Below are positions 34,578-44,688 of a DNA stretch of 64,000 bases, in pieces. Source of the DNA: Lactococcus sp. S-13. Lineage in GTDB: Bacteria; Bacillota; Bacilli; Lactobacillales; Streptococcaceae. A model generated the notes under the pieces. It saw only the letters and a program-made list of their open reading frames with translations. It was not told where the DNA came from and made no database searches. The DNA is taken from NCBI RefSeq assembly GCF_004210295.1, contig NZ_SDAK01000001.1:620001-684000 (forward strand). Direction: 5' to 3'. The position numbers and the translations under genes were made by a program. Every line of letters starts with the position of its first letter. The stretch's first letter is position 1.

Positions 34578-37500
34578 TCCATTTTCTTCACTTTCTCCTT
34601 AATAAAGTCAATCTCACTTTTATCTAAATTATACTTCATAAAGAGCTGCACGTCAATTTCTTCAATGCTTTTTGTCCAATCAATATCAGACTGCTCCGTA
34701 AAATTCTGCAAGGGAACTTTTTGCCATTTATCTCGTGGATTATCCTGCGTAATTTTCAGCACACCAAGCATTGCACGCGTAAACTTAGACTTGACATACT
34801 TCAACGCTGATTCAGCTTCAAATTTTGAATTGAAAGCTCCAATTCCGATGAACGTCTCAGTGTACCCTATAAGGGGCTCCCCTATAAGGGGAGTCGAAAG
34901 CACCTCTCCGATTGCACCCGAACCATTTGCTTTGGGCAAAATAACTTTGTATTTTTCAAAGTTGTCAGGTTGACTCAAATATCTTCTGTCAATCCAATAA
35001 TATACTCGCTGATTATCAAGTAAACCAATGATTTGTACATATTCTTTCTCGTCAGTCGGCTTTTCCTTAAAGAAAATTACATCAGTCAAAATTTTCAGAG
35101 CACCAGAGCCCACGTCTGTCTTATGCCCCTTAGATTGAATTGCTTCAATTTCTGGGTGTTCTTCTAAAGCGATATTTGTCAGGCGATAAACACCACGCCC
35201 AGTAATCAGAGTCGACAAACTCTCTGTCATGACCGCTTCAACCTTATGCAAAACCGAGTTCAACTCCTCAAAATTGGTAAAAGTCCCAATCTCGCCAAAA
35301 TCCTTGTTGGCATCACGATAGGTTACAGCCACACCACCTTTAATATCGGTGTTCGGGAAAACTTTTGAGCTGTCCTGCTCATAGTACACGACTTTCAAAT
35401 GCTTATCATGCAACATCTTCTCATTCCAAGCTTTACCCGTCGCACCAGCGTTAAACAGAAATCGCCCAGGCGTAATCAGCACAACCTTATCTGCCACCTC
35501 GTAAGCCGTGTCCATAAACTTATGATAAATCGGTGGCGCTTGCGTGCTATCGCCCACGCGTTCCTCCTGATATGGCGGATTCCCAATCACAACATCAAAT
35601 TTCACGTTCTTAAATGTCTCCTCTACTTTTTCTTTCCCTTTGGCGGGACTTTCCTTGATGGTATCCACAAAGCCGTCGATATAAGCCACATTAGTTTCAA
35701 AATTCCGATAGCCCGCCAGCGTGCGCTCTGTAATAGTCTTCGCCATCGGTGTTTTGGCGATAGCAAAGATATTTTCCTTCAAGATTTTCTTGTAAACTTC
35801 GTCCGCCTCAAACTTACTATCATCGTTGTCTTCCAACTTTTTGAAATACAAACTCATAGCAGCATGTAGGGGATAAAGCCCTGTTTTGGTATTGATTTCT
35901 AAGATTTTCGTATCATCAGTATAGACTTTATCCGTACCAACTCTTTTCACCCAGTGCAGATTGCTGACAGCCCCATCAGTCGTACTGACAAAGTCATCAT
36001 CATAAAAATTCAGTCCACCAATGGTCTTACTCAGCTGCAGATTAACCACACGCCACGGCGTTAGCACCGTTTCTTTATCTGGATTTTTGAAAGTCCCAAA
36101 TAATTCCGCAATCCGCTCTGCTCGCTCGATAAAATCCAGTTGGTCATAAGATTTCGCCCGTTGACGGATAATCCGTCCCGCCTCGATAAAGACTTCCGCA
36201 TCATAATAACGTGCAATTTCACGGAACATTGCTTTGGTGAAACCTTTTGGCATGAACTCTTTCCAAGATTCATCATCAACTTGACTAACAAAATCTTTAA
36301 TCGTAATGTCTTTTGACAAGTCCAGCTTCATGCCATAAATCATCATGGGAATCCGAATTGACACCCCACGTAAAATCGAAATCATGGTTTTGCGCTGTTT
36401 CTTAGCTTCATTGATTTTTGCAATGGCTTCTTTTTCTTCTGGCGTTCTTTCCCGAGCTGTCTTTTTCTTAGCTTTCTCGCCCTTTTCGTACTCTTCGTTA
36501 CTTAAACCATTTTCAGAAACAATAATTTTCGGTGGTTTTTTCTGCCCTTTTGTTTTCCCGACAATCTCAGATAAGTCTTTAAATATTTTGGCATCACCTT
36601 CTGTCAAAGTAAGTAAATTGTCATTGTACAAACTATCATCTTCAAAACCAGAACGAACCGCTTTTTCTGCATAAACCTTTTTAAGCTGTGTTAACATCTT
36701 ATCGACATTAAAAGGCTTCATTCCCTGATCTGTTTTCCCCAGAATGGGCATAAAGTTCAAAAGTCTTGTCATTGCTAACTTTTGCTCTTGCGTATTTTTC
36801 TTCCCCACCCCAGAGTTAATCTGAGCAGATTCCGCCATAACAGAAAGCGCACGGTCTGGCGCAAAGTCAAAAATATAACAGTTGGTTTTCATACCCAGCT
36901 TTTTGTGAGAAAATGGTGTTTGCGCCCGAAAAGCCGCTTGCAGATAATTCATGGCAGAGTTCGTATTGGATAAAAATAAAACAGCTGTCCATTCTGGAAT
37001 ATTCACACCAGTCGTTAACTTTCTAACCGTCAGAGTAATCGTTTTTGTCGCACTTGGGTCTTTACCAATGACGGTACGTACCTTATCCAAATCGCCTTGA
37101 CTAGCTACACCATTATTATCGCCTTCTCTGACCACACTGACAATTTCATACTCTTGTCCAAAGACACGGTGTTTTTTGAGCAACTTTTCAAAAGCATTAG
37201 CCTCTTTTACGCCTGGCAGCAGCCACAGAGTATGCCGCAGTTCATTTCGATACTGCTCTGTTGAAAATGGATAATTACTTCCACCATCTTGATTGGTAAT
37301 ATTATCTAAAAAAGCATTCACATCTGCTTGATAGGCGAGCTCACCATTATCATCAACACGGAAAAACTCACGAAAATTAAAAGCTTTAGACTCGTCCGCA
37401 AACCTTTCCTTGTTGCGCATCTCAAAAGTGTACATAGAAACTTTTGGTAAACCTTCGTAAGGATTTGGCTTTTCTGGATTTTCCAGTGACCACTTGAGCT

Positions 37501-38932
37501 TTGCGGTCTGCTCCATGGTGTAATCCCAAGTATAAACTTGACTTTCGTCATACTGGTCTAATAGATTAAAAGGTGTCCCCGATAGTTCTAACATCTTAGT
37601 GTTATCTTTTTGAACAGCATTGATGACATTATCTGCAAGCTCTGTCTGCGTCCCTTCATGCGCTTCATCAATGATAATCAAATCCCAATCCACATCAGAA
37701 AATTCATTAAGATTAATTTCTCCACCACCATAACGCAAAAGCTGAATTGAAGCAAAGTAAACAAAAGGAGTTTTATCCCTTTTCAAGTTTTCAAGCTTTT
37801 CTCCCTTTTCTTTTGAGCCAAACCGATAACCAGCTTCTGCCATTTTCATTTTATGGAAATCTTCAAACCATGAGTCTGAAACAACAGGTCGGTGTGTCAT
37901 GATAAGAACTTTTTGATAGCCTTCGTCTTTAATCAGCTGCAAAGAAGTCAAAGTTTTCCCGAAACGCATTTTAGCATTCCAGAGCATTTTATCTTTAGTT
38001 TTGAATGCTTTTTTAGTCTGCTCAACGGCTGCATTTTGCTCTGGACGAAGGGTAATTTCATAAGTTGCCGTTTCTTCTGCGACCATTTGTAAAGCTGAAC
38101 GTCCATCTTTTACAGCTTTAATGGCATCTTTAGCTGTTTCTAAATCAGTCTGAAACCACTCTGCGCCCTCAAGAAATTCAGCTTGTTTAATCCCTGAGCG
38201 CTTAAGAACTTCATGAACATCATGGTCATGAAACCAAGACTTAGTTGATTTTTTCCAAGCTAGCTCCACCCACTCTAAAACGTACTTTAGACCAGATGTT
38301 GTCATGTATTGTTTGATACGTTTAGGCGCAACAGTCCTTAAAAACTCGCTATTTGGTGTCCAATCTGCTTCAATATCATCTTCAGAAACAGTTGCTTCTC
38401 CCACTTTTTGCGTTCCTTCATAAGCAGGAAACATTCCATTTTCATTATTGACAGTTTGAATATAAATCAATTTTCGCTCTGCTGCTTGGTAAAGTTTCTC
38501 AGCTTCTGGTTCTAAAAAATCCATGTAGGCAGTCTTAATATCAGTATCAAGATATTTTTTAACCACCCAAACCAATAATACAAAAACTTGATGAAGAGCT
38601 TTTCGAGCATTTTCTTGTGTTGCTTCTGCGGGATTGATTTCATGAGCGGCAAGATTTCCCAATTTTTTAATATCGTAAAAAGCCTGAATAATATATTGTT
38701 CGGAAATTCTTAATTTTGCTTCATTAAGTTTTTCATTAAAGGATGTGCGCTCTGAGAGAATAGTCCCCTCTTTTTCTAAAATAAGAGAAACAGTATTTTC
38801 AGCTATTTTACGAACTTTAGTTAAGGTACCTTCGTAGTCCTTGTGTATATAATTTTCTTCGGCGAGATTTGCCGTTTCAAAAAGAACAGCAGTATCTGCT
38901 TCAACCATCAGAAACTCAAAGTTTTTTGACAT
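34574..38932 (-). CDS. Large restriction-modification protein: helicase fused to adenine methylase
   Basis: A 1452-residue protein. The first 130 residues look like DUF4145, a HEPN-like module. Next comes a ResIII/SF2 helicase with the P-loop AKMRFGKTLTS near residue 325 and box II IIIDEAHEGT near residue 422. The C-terminal third holds an Eco57I-like N6-adenine methylase: a motif-I-like EINTKTGLYPLHAA near 1015 and motif IV VIGNPPYQEE near 1116, then a likely target-recognition region. No PD-(D/E)xK nuclease is obvious to me. GGAGG precedes the ATG, which directly follows the stop of the smaller methylase gene. Host-specific restriction is the expected role. A 15-bp in-frame duplication (PLIGEPLIGY) lies near the C-terminus. 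Confidence 0.8.
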   Translation of the reverse strand: MSKNFEFLMVEADTAVLFETANLAEENYIHKDYEGTLTKVRKIAENTVSLILEKEGTILSERTSFNEKLNEAKLRISEQYIIQAFYDIKKLGNLAAHEINPAEATQENARKALHQVFVLLVWVVKKYLDTDIKTAYMDFLEPEAEKLYQAAERKLIYIQTVNNENGMFPAYEGTQKVGEATVSEDDIEADWTPNSEFLRTVAPKRIKQYMTTSGLKYVLEWVELAWKKSTKSWFHDHDVHEVLKRSGIKQAEFLEGAEWFQTDLETAKDAIKAVKDGRSALQMVAEETATYEITLRPEQNAAVEQTKKAFKTKDKMLWNAKMRFGKTLTSLQLIKDEGYQKVLIMTHRPVVSDSWFEDFHKMKMAEAGYRFGSKEKGEKLENLKRDKTPFVYFASIQLLRYGGGEINLNEFSDVDWDLIIIDEAHEGTQTELADNVINAVQKDNTKMLELSGTPFNLLDQYDESQVYTWDYTMEQTAKLKWSLENPEKPNPYEGLPKVSMYTFEMRNKERFADESKAFNFREFFRVDDNGELAYQADVNAFLDNITNQDGGSNYPFSTEQYRNELRHTLWLLPGVKEANAFEKLLKKHRVFGQEYEIVSVVREGDNNGVASQGDLDKVRTVIGKDPSATKTITLTVRKLTTGVNIPEWTAVLFLSNTNSAMNYLQAAFRAQTPFSHKKLGMKTNCYIFDFAPDRALSVMAESAQINSGVGKKNTQEQKLAMTRLLNFMPILGKTDQGMKPFNVDKMLTQLKKVYAEKAVRSGFEDDSLYNDNLLTLTEGDAKIFKDLSEIVGKTKGQKKPPKIIVSENGLSNEEYEKGEKAKKKTARERTPEEKEAIAKINEAKKQRKTMISILRGVSIRIPMMIYGMKLDLSKDITIKDFVSQVDDESWKEFMPKGFTKAMFREIARYYDAEVFIEAGRIIRQRAKSYDQLDFIERAERIAELFGTFKNPDKETVLTPWRVVNLQLSKTIGGLNFYDDDFVSTTDGAVSNLHWVKRVGTDKVYTDDTKILEINTKTGLYPLHAAMSLYFKKLEDNDDSKFEADEVYKKILKENIFAIAKTPMAKTITERTLAGYRNFETNVAYIDGFVDTIKESPAKGKEKVEETFKNVKFDVVIGNPPYQEERVGDSTQAPPIYHKFMDTAYEVADKVVLITPGRFLFNAGATGKAWNEKMLHDKHLKVVYYEQDSSKVFPNTDIKGGVAVTYRDANKDFGEIGTFTNFEELNSVLHKVEAVMTESLSTLITGRGVYRLTNIALEEHPEIEAIQSKGHKTDVGSGALKILTDVIFFKEKPTDEKEYVQIIGLLDNQRVYYWIDRRYLSQPDNFEKYKVILPKANGSGAIGEVLSTPLIGEPLIGYTETFIGIGAFNSKFEAESALKYVKSKFTRAMLGVLKITQDNPRDKWQKVPLQNFTEQSDIDWTKSIEEIDVQLFMKYNLDKSEIDFIKEKVKKME
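34865..34891 (-). repeat. 15-bp direct repeat in the restriction gene
   Basis: CCCTATAAGGGG occurs at 34865-34876 and 34880-34891, period 15, encoding PLIGE then PLIGY on the minus strand. Each unit is close to a palindrome. Confidence 0.7.
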
Positions 38933-39631
38933 TTATTTTTCCTCCAACTGATAAGCTTTTTGAATATCAATAATGACTGGTTTCGAATTTTCTTTTACCG
39001 TAATATCATCAATACCGTCACCATCTAAGTCAAAAAGACTGAGCTGTCCTTCTGGAATTCCTCGTTCAATATTGACTTGCCCTCCGAATAAACTGACAAA
39101 AGTAAACTCTGACCACTCTACTTTGCTAGATTTTCCTTTTACCCGCTTCCACTCACTGAAAACCAGGGGTTCGTCAGTGTCGGGATGCTTTTTGGTCAAA
39201 GCATTTCCTCGGATAATATTTTTTCGGATAATAAATTTAGCAGATTTGTATGATCCCGTCTTCACACTTAAACGCTCGTCGAAAACCTTCTCATACCATT
39301 CCATGTAATTACTAAGCATCTTAAATCTGGCAAGCTCAAGATTGTCTTCTAAAAATTCAATGCCATAAATTGAAGAGAGTGCAAATAAAGATTTAGTTTT
39401 CCAATTTGATTTATCAAATTGCTGTGTAACTGCTTCAAGTTTTCGCTCTAGTAACGCTACCAAAAAATTCCCATCGCCAGCTGAAGGTTCTAAAAAGGTT
39501 GCATAAATATTTTCACAATCTTCCCTTATGCCCTCTGTATCAAGCATTTTCTGTACCATCCAAGAAGGTGTGAATACTTCGCCGTGTTTTTGGACACGTT
39601 CTTTAGATTTAATCAATTTCTCAGAAAACAT
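38933..39631 (-). CDS. DNA methylase half-protein (motif I subunit)
   Basis: A 232-residue protein with HGEVFTPSWMVQKML near residue 15, the S-adenosylmethionine motif FLEPSAGDGNFLVALL near residue 43, a motif-II-like IYGIEFLEDNLELAR, and IIRGNALTK where motif III belongs. The catalytic NPPY motif is absent; the downstream large protein has one. The two proteins may therefore form one active methylase. The ATG at 39631 has GGAGG five bases upstream. It is the first gene of the restriction operon, behind a palindrome-rich leader. Confidence 0.75.
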   Translation of the reverse strand: MFSEKLIKSKERVQKHGEVFTPSWMVQKMLDTEGIREDCENIYATFLEPSAGDGNFLVALLERKLEAVTQQFDKSNWKTKSLFALSSIYGIEFLEDNLELARFKMLSNYMEWYEKVFDERLSVKTGSYKSAKFIIRKNIIRGNALTKKHPDTDEPLVFSEWKRVKGKSSKVEWSEFTFVSLFGGQVNIERGIPEGQLSLFDLDGDGIDDITVKENSKPVIIDIQKAYQLEEK

Positions 39632-39647
39632 GGCTACCTCCGAATGC

Positions 39648-39680
39648 AAAAAATCCGTTTGAACAATTTGTTCTAAACGG
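39648..39680 (-). terminator. Attenuator-like terminator in the restriction operon leader
   Basis: The minus strand has arms CCGTTTAGAACAA and TTGTTCAAACGG (one mismatch) followed by six U, only 16 bases before the start codon. Transcription from the upstream promoter must pass it. Confidence 0.7.
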
Positions 39681-39699
39681 TTTGTTGCTTATTAGTGTT

Positions 39700-39738
39700 C
39701 CTTTACCTGTACAGGTAAAGGAAGGGGTTAACCCCTTC
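39700..39738. repeat. Two abutting perfect palindromes in the restriction operon leader
   Basis: A 22-bp perfect palindrome (39700-39721; core TACCTGTACAGGTA) abuts an 18-bp one (39721-39738, GAAGGGGTTAACCCCTTC), sharing one base. Both lie between the promoter and the attenuator. They could be operators or RNA stems. Confidence 0.85.
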
Positions 39739-39770
39739 GATTTCATAATATTCGATTTTATCATAACTCT

Positions 39771-39779
39771 ATTATACCA
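39771..39779 (-). promoter_or_regulatory. Restriction operon promoter (extended -10)
   Basis: The minus strand reads TGGTATAAT at 39771-39779, about 140 bp before the first gene; the -35 is weak. The remainder of the 39632-39992 gap holds the leader structures and the CsbD gene terminator. Confidence 0.5.
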
Positions 39780-39935
39780 CTTGTAAACACTATCTAAAAC
39801 TTAAAAATCAGCTATTCTGACTGATTTTTAGATTTGGTTCAAGCTCCTATTTTGCTGATTTTTTGTATTTAGTTGTATGTTTAAAAGTATTAGTAATTTC
39901 AGCTTCCTCAAACAGCTACTACTATCATATTTTAA

Positions 39936-39973
39936 AACAAGAAAGCCCTCAGAGTGTTCGTCTGAGGACTTTT
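39936..39973 (-). terminator. Terminator of the CsbD-like gene
   Basis: Arms AAAGTCCTCAGA and TCTGAGGGCTTT (minus strand) around a seven-base loop, followed by CTTGTTTT. Confidence 0.75.
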
Positions 39974-39992
39974 CTAGGAGTGAAGCACCTGA

Positions 39993-40229
39993 TTATTTGT
40001 TTTTGTGCTTCGTGGAATCCATTTTTTCATTGAATTTCTCACTGACATCTTCTGCAAGGTCTGCAGCTTTGTCTTTGAGATTTTCCAAACCTTCTTTGGC
40101 TTTGCCTACGAGTCCTTCGGCTTTGCCTTTCGCTTCTAGCTTTTCATCGCCTGTGATTTTTCCTGCGGTTTCTTTGATTTTTCCGCTGGTTTTGTCTTTG
40201 GTAGCATCAAGTTTATTGTTTAAAGTCAT
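39993..40229 (-). CDS. CsbD-family stress protein
   Basis: A 78-residue, highly charged, alpha-helical protein with the CsbD pattern (DATKDKTSGKIKETAGKITGDEKLEAKGKAEG). The family is induced by general stress in many bacteria and has no known enzymatic role. It sits next to another small stress-type gene (GlsB) on the same strand, 40 bp downstream of it, so the two may be co-expressed. Confidence 0.88.
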   Translation of the reverse strand: MTLNNKLDATKDKTSGKIKETAGKITGDEKLEAKGKAEGLVGKAKEGLENLKDKAADLAEDVSEKFNEKMDSTKHKNK

Positions 40230-40269
40230 TTTAGACCTCCTTCATCTTTGAAAAGTTATCTAAATCATG

Positions 40270-40521
40270 TTAGGCATTTTTTGAACGTCCAAAAATTGCC
40301 GAGACGATTAACACCAGAATGACTGCTCCGATGATTGATGGCACAATGGCCATTCCGGCTAAGTGAGGCCCCCAATGTCCAAGGAGTGCTTCACCAAGTG
40401 CGGAACCAACTAGCCCAGCCAAGATGTTACTAATAATTCCCATTTTTGCGCCGCGACTTGTAATTGCGCCTGCAATGAGACCAATCACACCTCCGACAAT
40501 CAATGACCAAATAAAGTGCAT
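40270..40521 (-). CDS. GlsB/YeaQ/YmgE-family small membrane protein
   Basis: An 83-residue protein with three hydrophobic segments and the glycine-rich transglycosylase-associated pattern (IWSLIVGGVIGLIAGAIT, NILAGLVGSALGEALLG). The family is linked to stress; in enterococci GlsB anchors Gls24 at the membrane. AAAGGAGG precedes the ATG. It probably forms a unit with the CsbD gene. Confidence 0.88.
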   Translation of the reverse strand: MHFIWSLIVGGVIGLIAGAITSRGAKMGIISNILAGLVGSALGEALLGHWGPHLAGMAIVPSIIGAVILVLIVSAIFGRSKNA

Positions 40522-40610
40522 TATGTTTCCTCCTTTTATTCTACCTGTTGATTTTTATTTTAACACTCGTATGCCAAAAAGTACAGAAAGTTGCTTGGTA
40601 ATTTTTTATC

Positions 40611-40638
40611 AAAAAAACTTAGCTTCGTGCTAAGTTTT
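40611..40638 (-). terminator. Terminator of metC-cysK
   Basis: Minus-strand arms AAAACTTAGC and GCTAAGTTTT with a short loop, followed by TTT. It overlaps the cysK stop. Confidence 0.8.
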
Positions 40639-41554
40639 AAAAAGTATAGAGTTCAGTTGAGAGGTAACGTTCGCCATTATCGGGACAAAGAGCGAGGACT
40701 TTTTTTCCAGCGCCCAGCTTTTCGGCAAGCTCATAGGCTGCCCAAATGGCTGCTCCTGAGGAAATGCCGACTAAAAATCCTTGATTTTCTCCAATATGAC
40801 AGGCGGTATTGAGCGCATCGTCACTCGTCACATCAATCACGCCATCATAAGATTTTGTGTCTAGATTTTCGGACATAAAGGGAACGCCGATGCCTTGGAT
40901 GCGGTGATGTCCGCTTGCGCCACCAGATAAAATCGGTGATTCTGCAGGTTCAACGACGTAAGTCTTAATCGCTGGACTGTGTTTTTTTAAATAATGAGAC
41001 ACGCCCGAAATAGTGCCACCTGTCCCGGCACCAGCAACAAAGGCATCTAGCTGGTCTCCAAAAGCTTCAATGATCTCTGGTCCTGTGGTGAGTTCGTGCG
41101 TTCTGACATTGGCTGGATTTTCAAATTGCATGGGCATAAACCAGCCTTTTTCTGTCACAAATTTTTGTCCTAATTCAATCGCTGCCTTGATACCCTCAGC
41201 GGCTGGGGTCAAGATGAGCTTGGCACCGTATGCTTTGATGAGCTGCTGGCGTTCTTTGGAATAATTGTCTGGCATGATAATGACCACTTTGTAGCCAAGT
41301 GCCGCGCCGGCCATTGCTAGACCAATGCCTGTATTACCAGAAGTCGGCTCGACGATGGTCCCGCCTGCTTTGAGCTGCCCATCTTTTTCTGCTTGACGAA
41401 TCATCTGGAGCGCAATCCGATCTTTAACCGAACCTCCCGGATTAAAATTTTCTAATTTGACGTAAATTTCAGCGCTTGTTGGGGGCGTATTTTTTAGTTT
41501 GACAATTGGACTATCGCCAATCAACTCGGTGATATTTTCTACAATTTTTACCAT
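40637..41554 (-). CDS. cysK: Cysteine synthase (O-acetylserine sulfhydrylase)
   Basis: PLP enzyme that makes cysteine from O-acetylserine and sulfide. PLP lysine lies in [12 protein letters not shown] near residue 42 and the substrate loop in [13 protein letters not shown] near residue 70. The phosphate loop [15 protein letters not shown] is near residue 180. I start at 41554 (305 residues, [11 protein letters not shown]) with AAGGA upstream; the longer frame runs back through copies of the 16-bp repeat and is not coding. Second gene of the metC-cysK pair known from lactococci. Confidence 0.95.
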   Translation of the reverse strand: MVKIVENITELIGDSPIVKLKNTPPTSAEIYVKLENFNPGGSVKDRIALQMIRQAEKDGQLKAGGTIVEPTSGNTGIGLAMAGAALGYKVVIIMPDNYSKERQQLIKAYGAKLILTPAAEGIKAAIELGQKFVTEKGWFMPMQFENPANVRTHELTTGPEIIEAFGDQLDAFVAGAGTGGTISGVSHYLKKHSPAIKTYVVEPAESPILSGGASGHHRIQGIGVPFMSENLDTKSYDGVIDVTSDDALNTACHIGENQGFLVGISSGAAIWAAYELAEKLGAGKKVLALCPDNGERYLSTELYTF

Positions 41555-41560
41555 TTGCGA

Positions 41561-41638
41561 TCCTTTTTTACTGACGAAATGAGAGATTTTACTGACGTAA
41601 CTCAAAATGTGGCCGTCTAACCAGAGAATTTGCTGACG
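41561..41638. repeat. Cluster of 16-bp words between metC and cysK
   Basis: AGAGATTTTACTGACG at 41582-41597 and AGAGAATTTGCTGACG at 41623-41638 are 41 bp apart. A further half copy ends CTGACG at 41576, 21 bp before the first. The cluster fills the short spacer of an operon. Confidence 0.8.
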
Positions 41639-41642
41639 CAAA

Positions 41643-42800
<1,158 letters not shown>

Positions 42801-42888
42801 CTATGTTTATTGTCTATCTATAAAATAACATGAAAGTCAAAAAGCCGCCATAAGAAAATCCTATAGCAGACTTAATATTTTTTATAGC

Positions 42889-42912
42889 AAAAAAAACGCT
42901 TTTCAGCGTTTT
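42889..42912 (-). terminator. Terminator of the fab-acc cluster
   Basis: Minus-strand arms AAAACGCT and AGCGTTTT around GAAA with a following U-run, right after accA. Confidence 0.85.
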
Positions 42913-43666
42913 AATATTTTCTAAAGCGGAGATAACGTTGCTCAATCAGCTCATCTGGGCTTAAAGCTTCCAATTCTGTAAGTGTTTGCGTCAATTGGTG
43001 CTTGAGGTTAGCAATCAAGTTGTCCTCAGAAATTATTCCGTCAACAACGCCCATTTCTAAAAGATGAGGGCCTGTGATTTTCATCAATTCGGCCGCTTCG
43101 TCACGTCGTGAACCGTCTTTCCAGAGGATTGTGGCAAAACCTTCTGGTGAAAGTACTGAATAAACCGCATTTTCCAAAATGAAAACTTTGTTGGCCACGG
43201 CAAGCGCAAGCGCTCCACCTGATCCGCCTTCACCAGTAATCACGGCAATGATTGGCACTTTGAAGTCCGACATTTCCAAAAGATTGCGTGCAATGGCTTC
43301 TCCTTGACCACGTTCTTCAGCTTCAATTCCTGGATAGGCACCTGCTGTATTGACCAAAGTGATGATTGGACGACCAAATTTTTCGGCATTTTTCATCAAA
43401 CGCAAGGCTTTACGGTAACCGTTTGGTGTTGGTTGACCAAAGTTAGTTGCCAAATTCTCGGCAAGATTGCGTCCTTTTTGGATTCCAATCACAGTGACTG
43501 GACGACCATTAAATTTGGCAATTCCCCCTACGATGGCTTCATCATCAGTAAATTGACGGTCACCATGTAATTCAAAGAAATCAGTGAAAATTTGTTCAAT
43601 CAAATCGCGAGCTGAAATACGATCTGCAGCCCGTGCTTTATTGATAATATCTGCTATTTCAGCCAT
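42911..43666 (-). CDS. accA: Acetyl-CoA carboxylase carboxyltransferase alpha subunit
   Basis: With AccD, transfers the carboxyl group from biotin to acetyl-CoA to give malonyl-CoA. The 251-residue chain has the short N-terminus usual in streptococci and lactococci. [17 protein letters not shown] near residue 140 is the acyl-CoA binding part. It overlaps accD by eight bases, so the subunits are coupled. Last gene of the cluster. Confidence 0.95.
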   Translation of the reverse strand: MAEIADIINKARAADRISARDLIEQIFTDFFELHGDRQFTDDEAIVGGIAKFNGRPVTVIGIQKGRNLAENLATNFGQPTPNGYRKALRLMKNAEKFGRPIITLVNTAGAYPGIEAEERGQGEAIARNLLEMSDFKVPIIAVITGEGGSGGALALAVANKVFILENAVYSVLSPEGFATILWKDGSRRDEAAELMKITGPHLLEMGVVDGIISEDNLIANLKHQLTQTLTELEALSPDELIEQRYLRFRKY

Positions 43667-44525
43667 GTTCCACCTCCGAATGAAGTTCTAAGAGCAAGCT
43701 CAATTTTTCACGCAATTCTGTTCGTTTCACAATCGCATCAACGAAACCGTGTTGCAGCAAGAATTCAGCTTTTTGGAAATCATCAGGCAATGTTTGCCGA
43801 ACCGTTTGCTCGATGACACGACGTCCCGCAAAACCAATTAAAGACTGTGGTTCTGCCAAAATAATATCGCCCAACATGGCAAATGATGCCGTTACTCCAC
43901 CTGTCGTTGGATCGGTCAAAACAGTGATGTAAAGCAGTCCAGCATTAGAATGACGTTTGAGTGCTGCTGACGTTTTTGCCATTTGCATCAGTGACATGAT
44001 GCCTTCTTGCATCCGCGCGCCACCTGAGGCTGTAAAGACAATAACTGGCAATTTTTCGGTCGTTGCATATTCAAAAAGACGAGTCAGCTTTTCGCCAACG
44101 ACTGTCCCCATTGAAGCCATGATGAAAGTCGAGTCCATAATCGCGAGTGCTGTTTTTTGCCCTTTGATTGTGGCTGTCCCTGTCATGATCGCTTCATCAA
44201 GTCCTGTGCGCGCTTTAGTTGCCGCCAATTTTTCTGGATAAGCTGGAAAATTCAAAGGATTTTTGCTTTCAATTCCAGTGAACATTTCCACAAAAGAATC
44301 CTTGTCAGCAATCAATGCCAAACGTTCTTTGGCCGTAATTCGAAAGTTATACTCACAATTTGGGCAGACCTTATTTTCGCCCAAATCTTTCTGGTAAATC
44401 GTGTGTTTACAAGCAGGACATTTCGCAAAAAGTTCATCAGGAACCTCTGGATTTTCCGCCTGCTTTTCAATAAGGGAACGATTGGGATTGATTTTAATGT
44501 ATTTTTTCTTTTGGAAAAGAGCCAT
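43659..44525 (-). CDS. accD: Acetyl-CoA carboxylase carboxyltransferase beta subunit
   Basis: Partner of AccA. The 288-residue chain has the N-terminal zinc ribbon CPACKH...CPNCEY (residues 35-57) and [19 protein letters not shown] near residue 160. It is separated from accC by 163 bp filled with copies of the 16-bp repeat word, an unusual gap inside this operon. Confidence 0.95.
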   Translation of the reverse strand: MALFQKKKYIKINPNRSLIEKQAENPEVPDELFAKCPACKHTIYQKDLGENKVCPNCEYNFRITAKERLALIADKDSFVEMFTGIESKNPLNFPAYPEKLAATKARTGLDEAIMTGTATIKGQKTALAIMDSTFIMASMGTVVGEKLTRLFEYATTEKLPVIVFTASGGARMQEGIMSLMQMAKTSAALKRHSNAGLLYITVLTDPTTGGVTASFAMLGDIILAEPQSLIGFAGRRVIEQTVRQTLPDDFQKAEFLLQHGFVDAIVKRTELREKLSLLLELHSEVEHG

Positions 44526-44564
44526 TTTTGCATCCTTTTCTCATTTTTTATTAAATCTAGTTTT

Positions 44565-44671
44565 CGTCAGCATTTTTTCTTTACTGACGTAAAATTTTTC
44601 AATTTCGTCAGTAAATTCTCTCTACTGATGGAAAATACTTTAGTTTCGTCAGTAAATTCTCTCTACTGACG
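44565..44671. repeat. Three-unit 41-bp array between accC and accD
   Basis: Words at 44565, 44606 and 44647 are exactly 41 bp apart (CGTCAGCATTTTTTCT, then CGTCAGTAAATTCTCT twice). Each is followed by an inverted arm (TACTGACG or near), making 25-bp hairpin elements separated by 16 bp. The array lies in the accC-accD spacer. Confidence 0.85.
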
Positions 44672-44688
44672 AAAGTTTTTGGCTTGAA

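Noticed and set aside
32734-39631. The defence region as an intact prophage
   Set aside because: No structural, replication or lysis genes are present; only an integrase fragment remains.
41555-41641. A 29-residue N-terminal extension of CysK
   Set aside because: It is only the translation of intergenic repeat words, and the normal cysteine synthase start has its own ribosome site.
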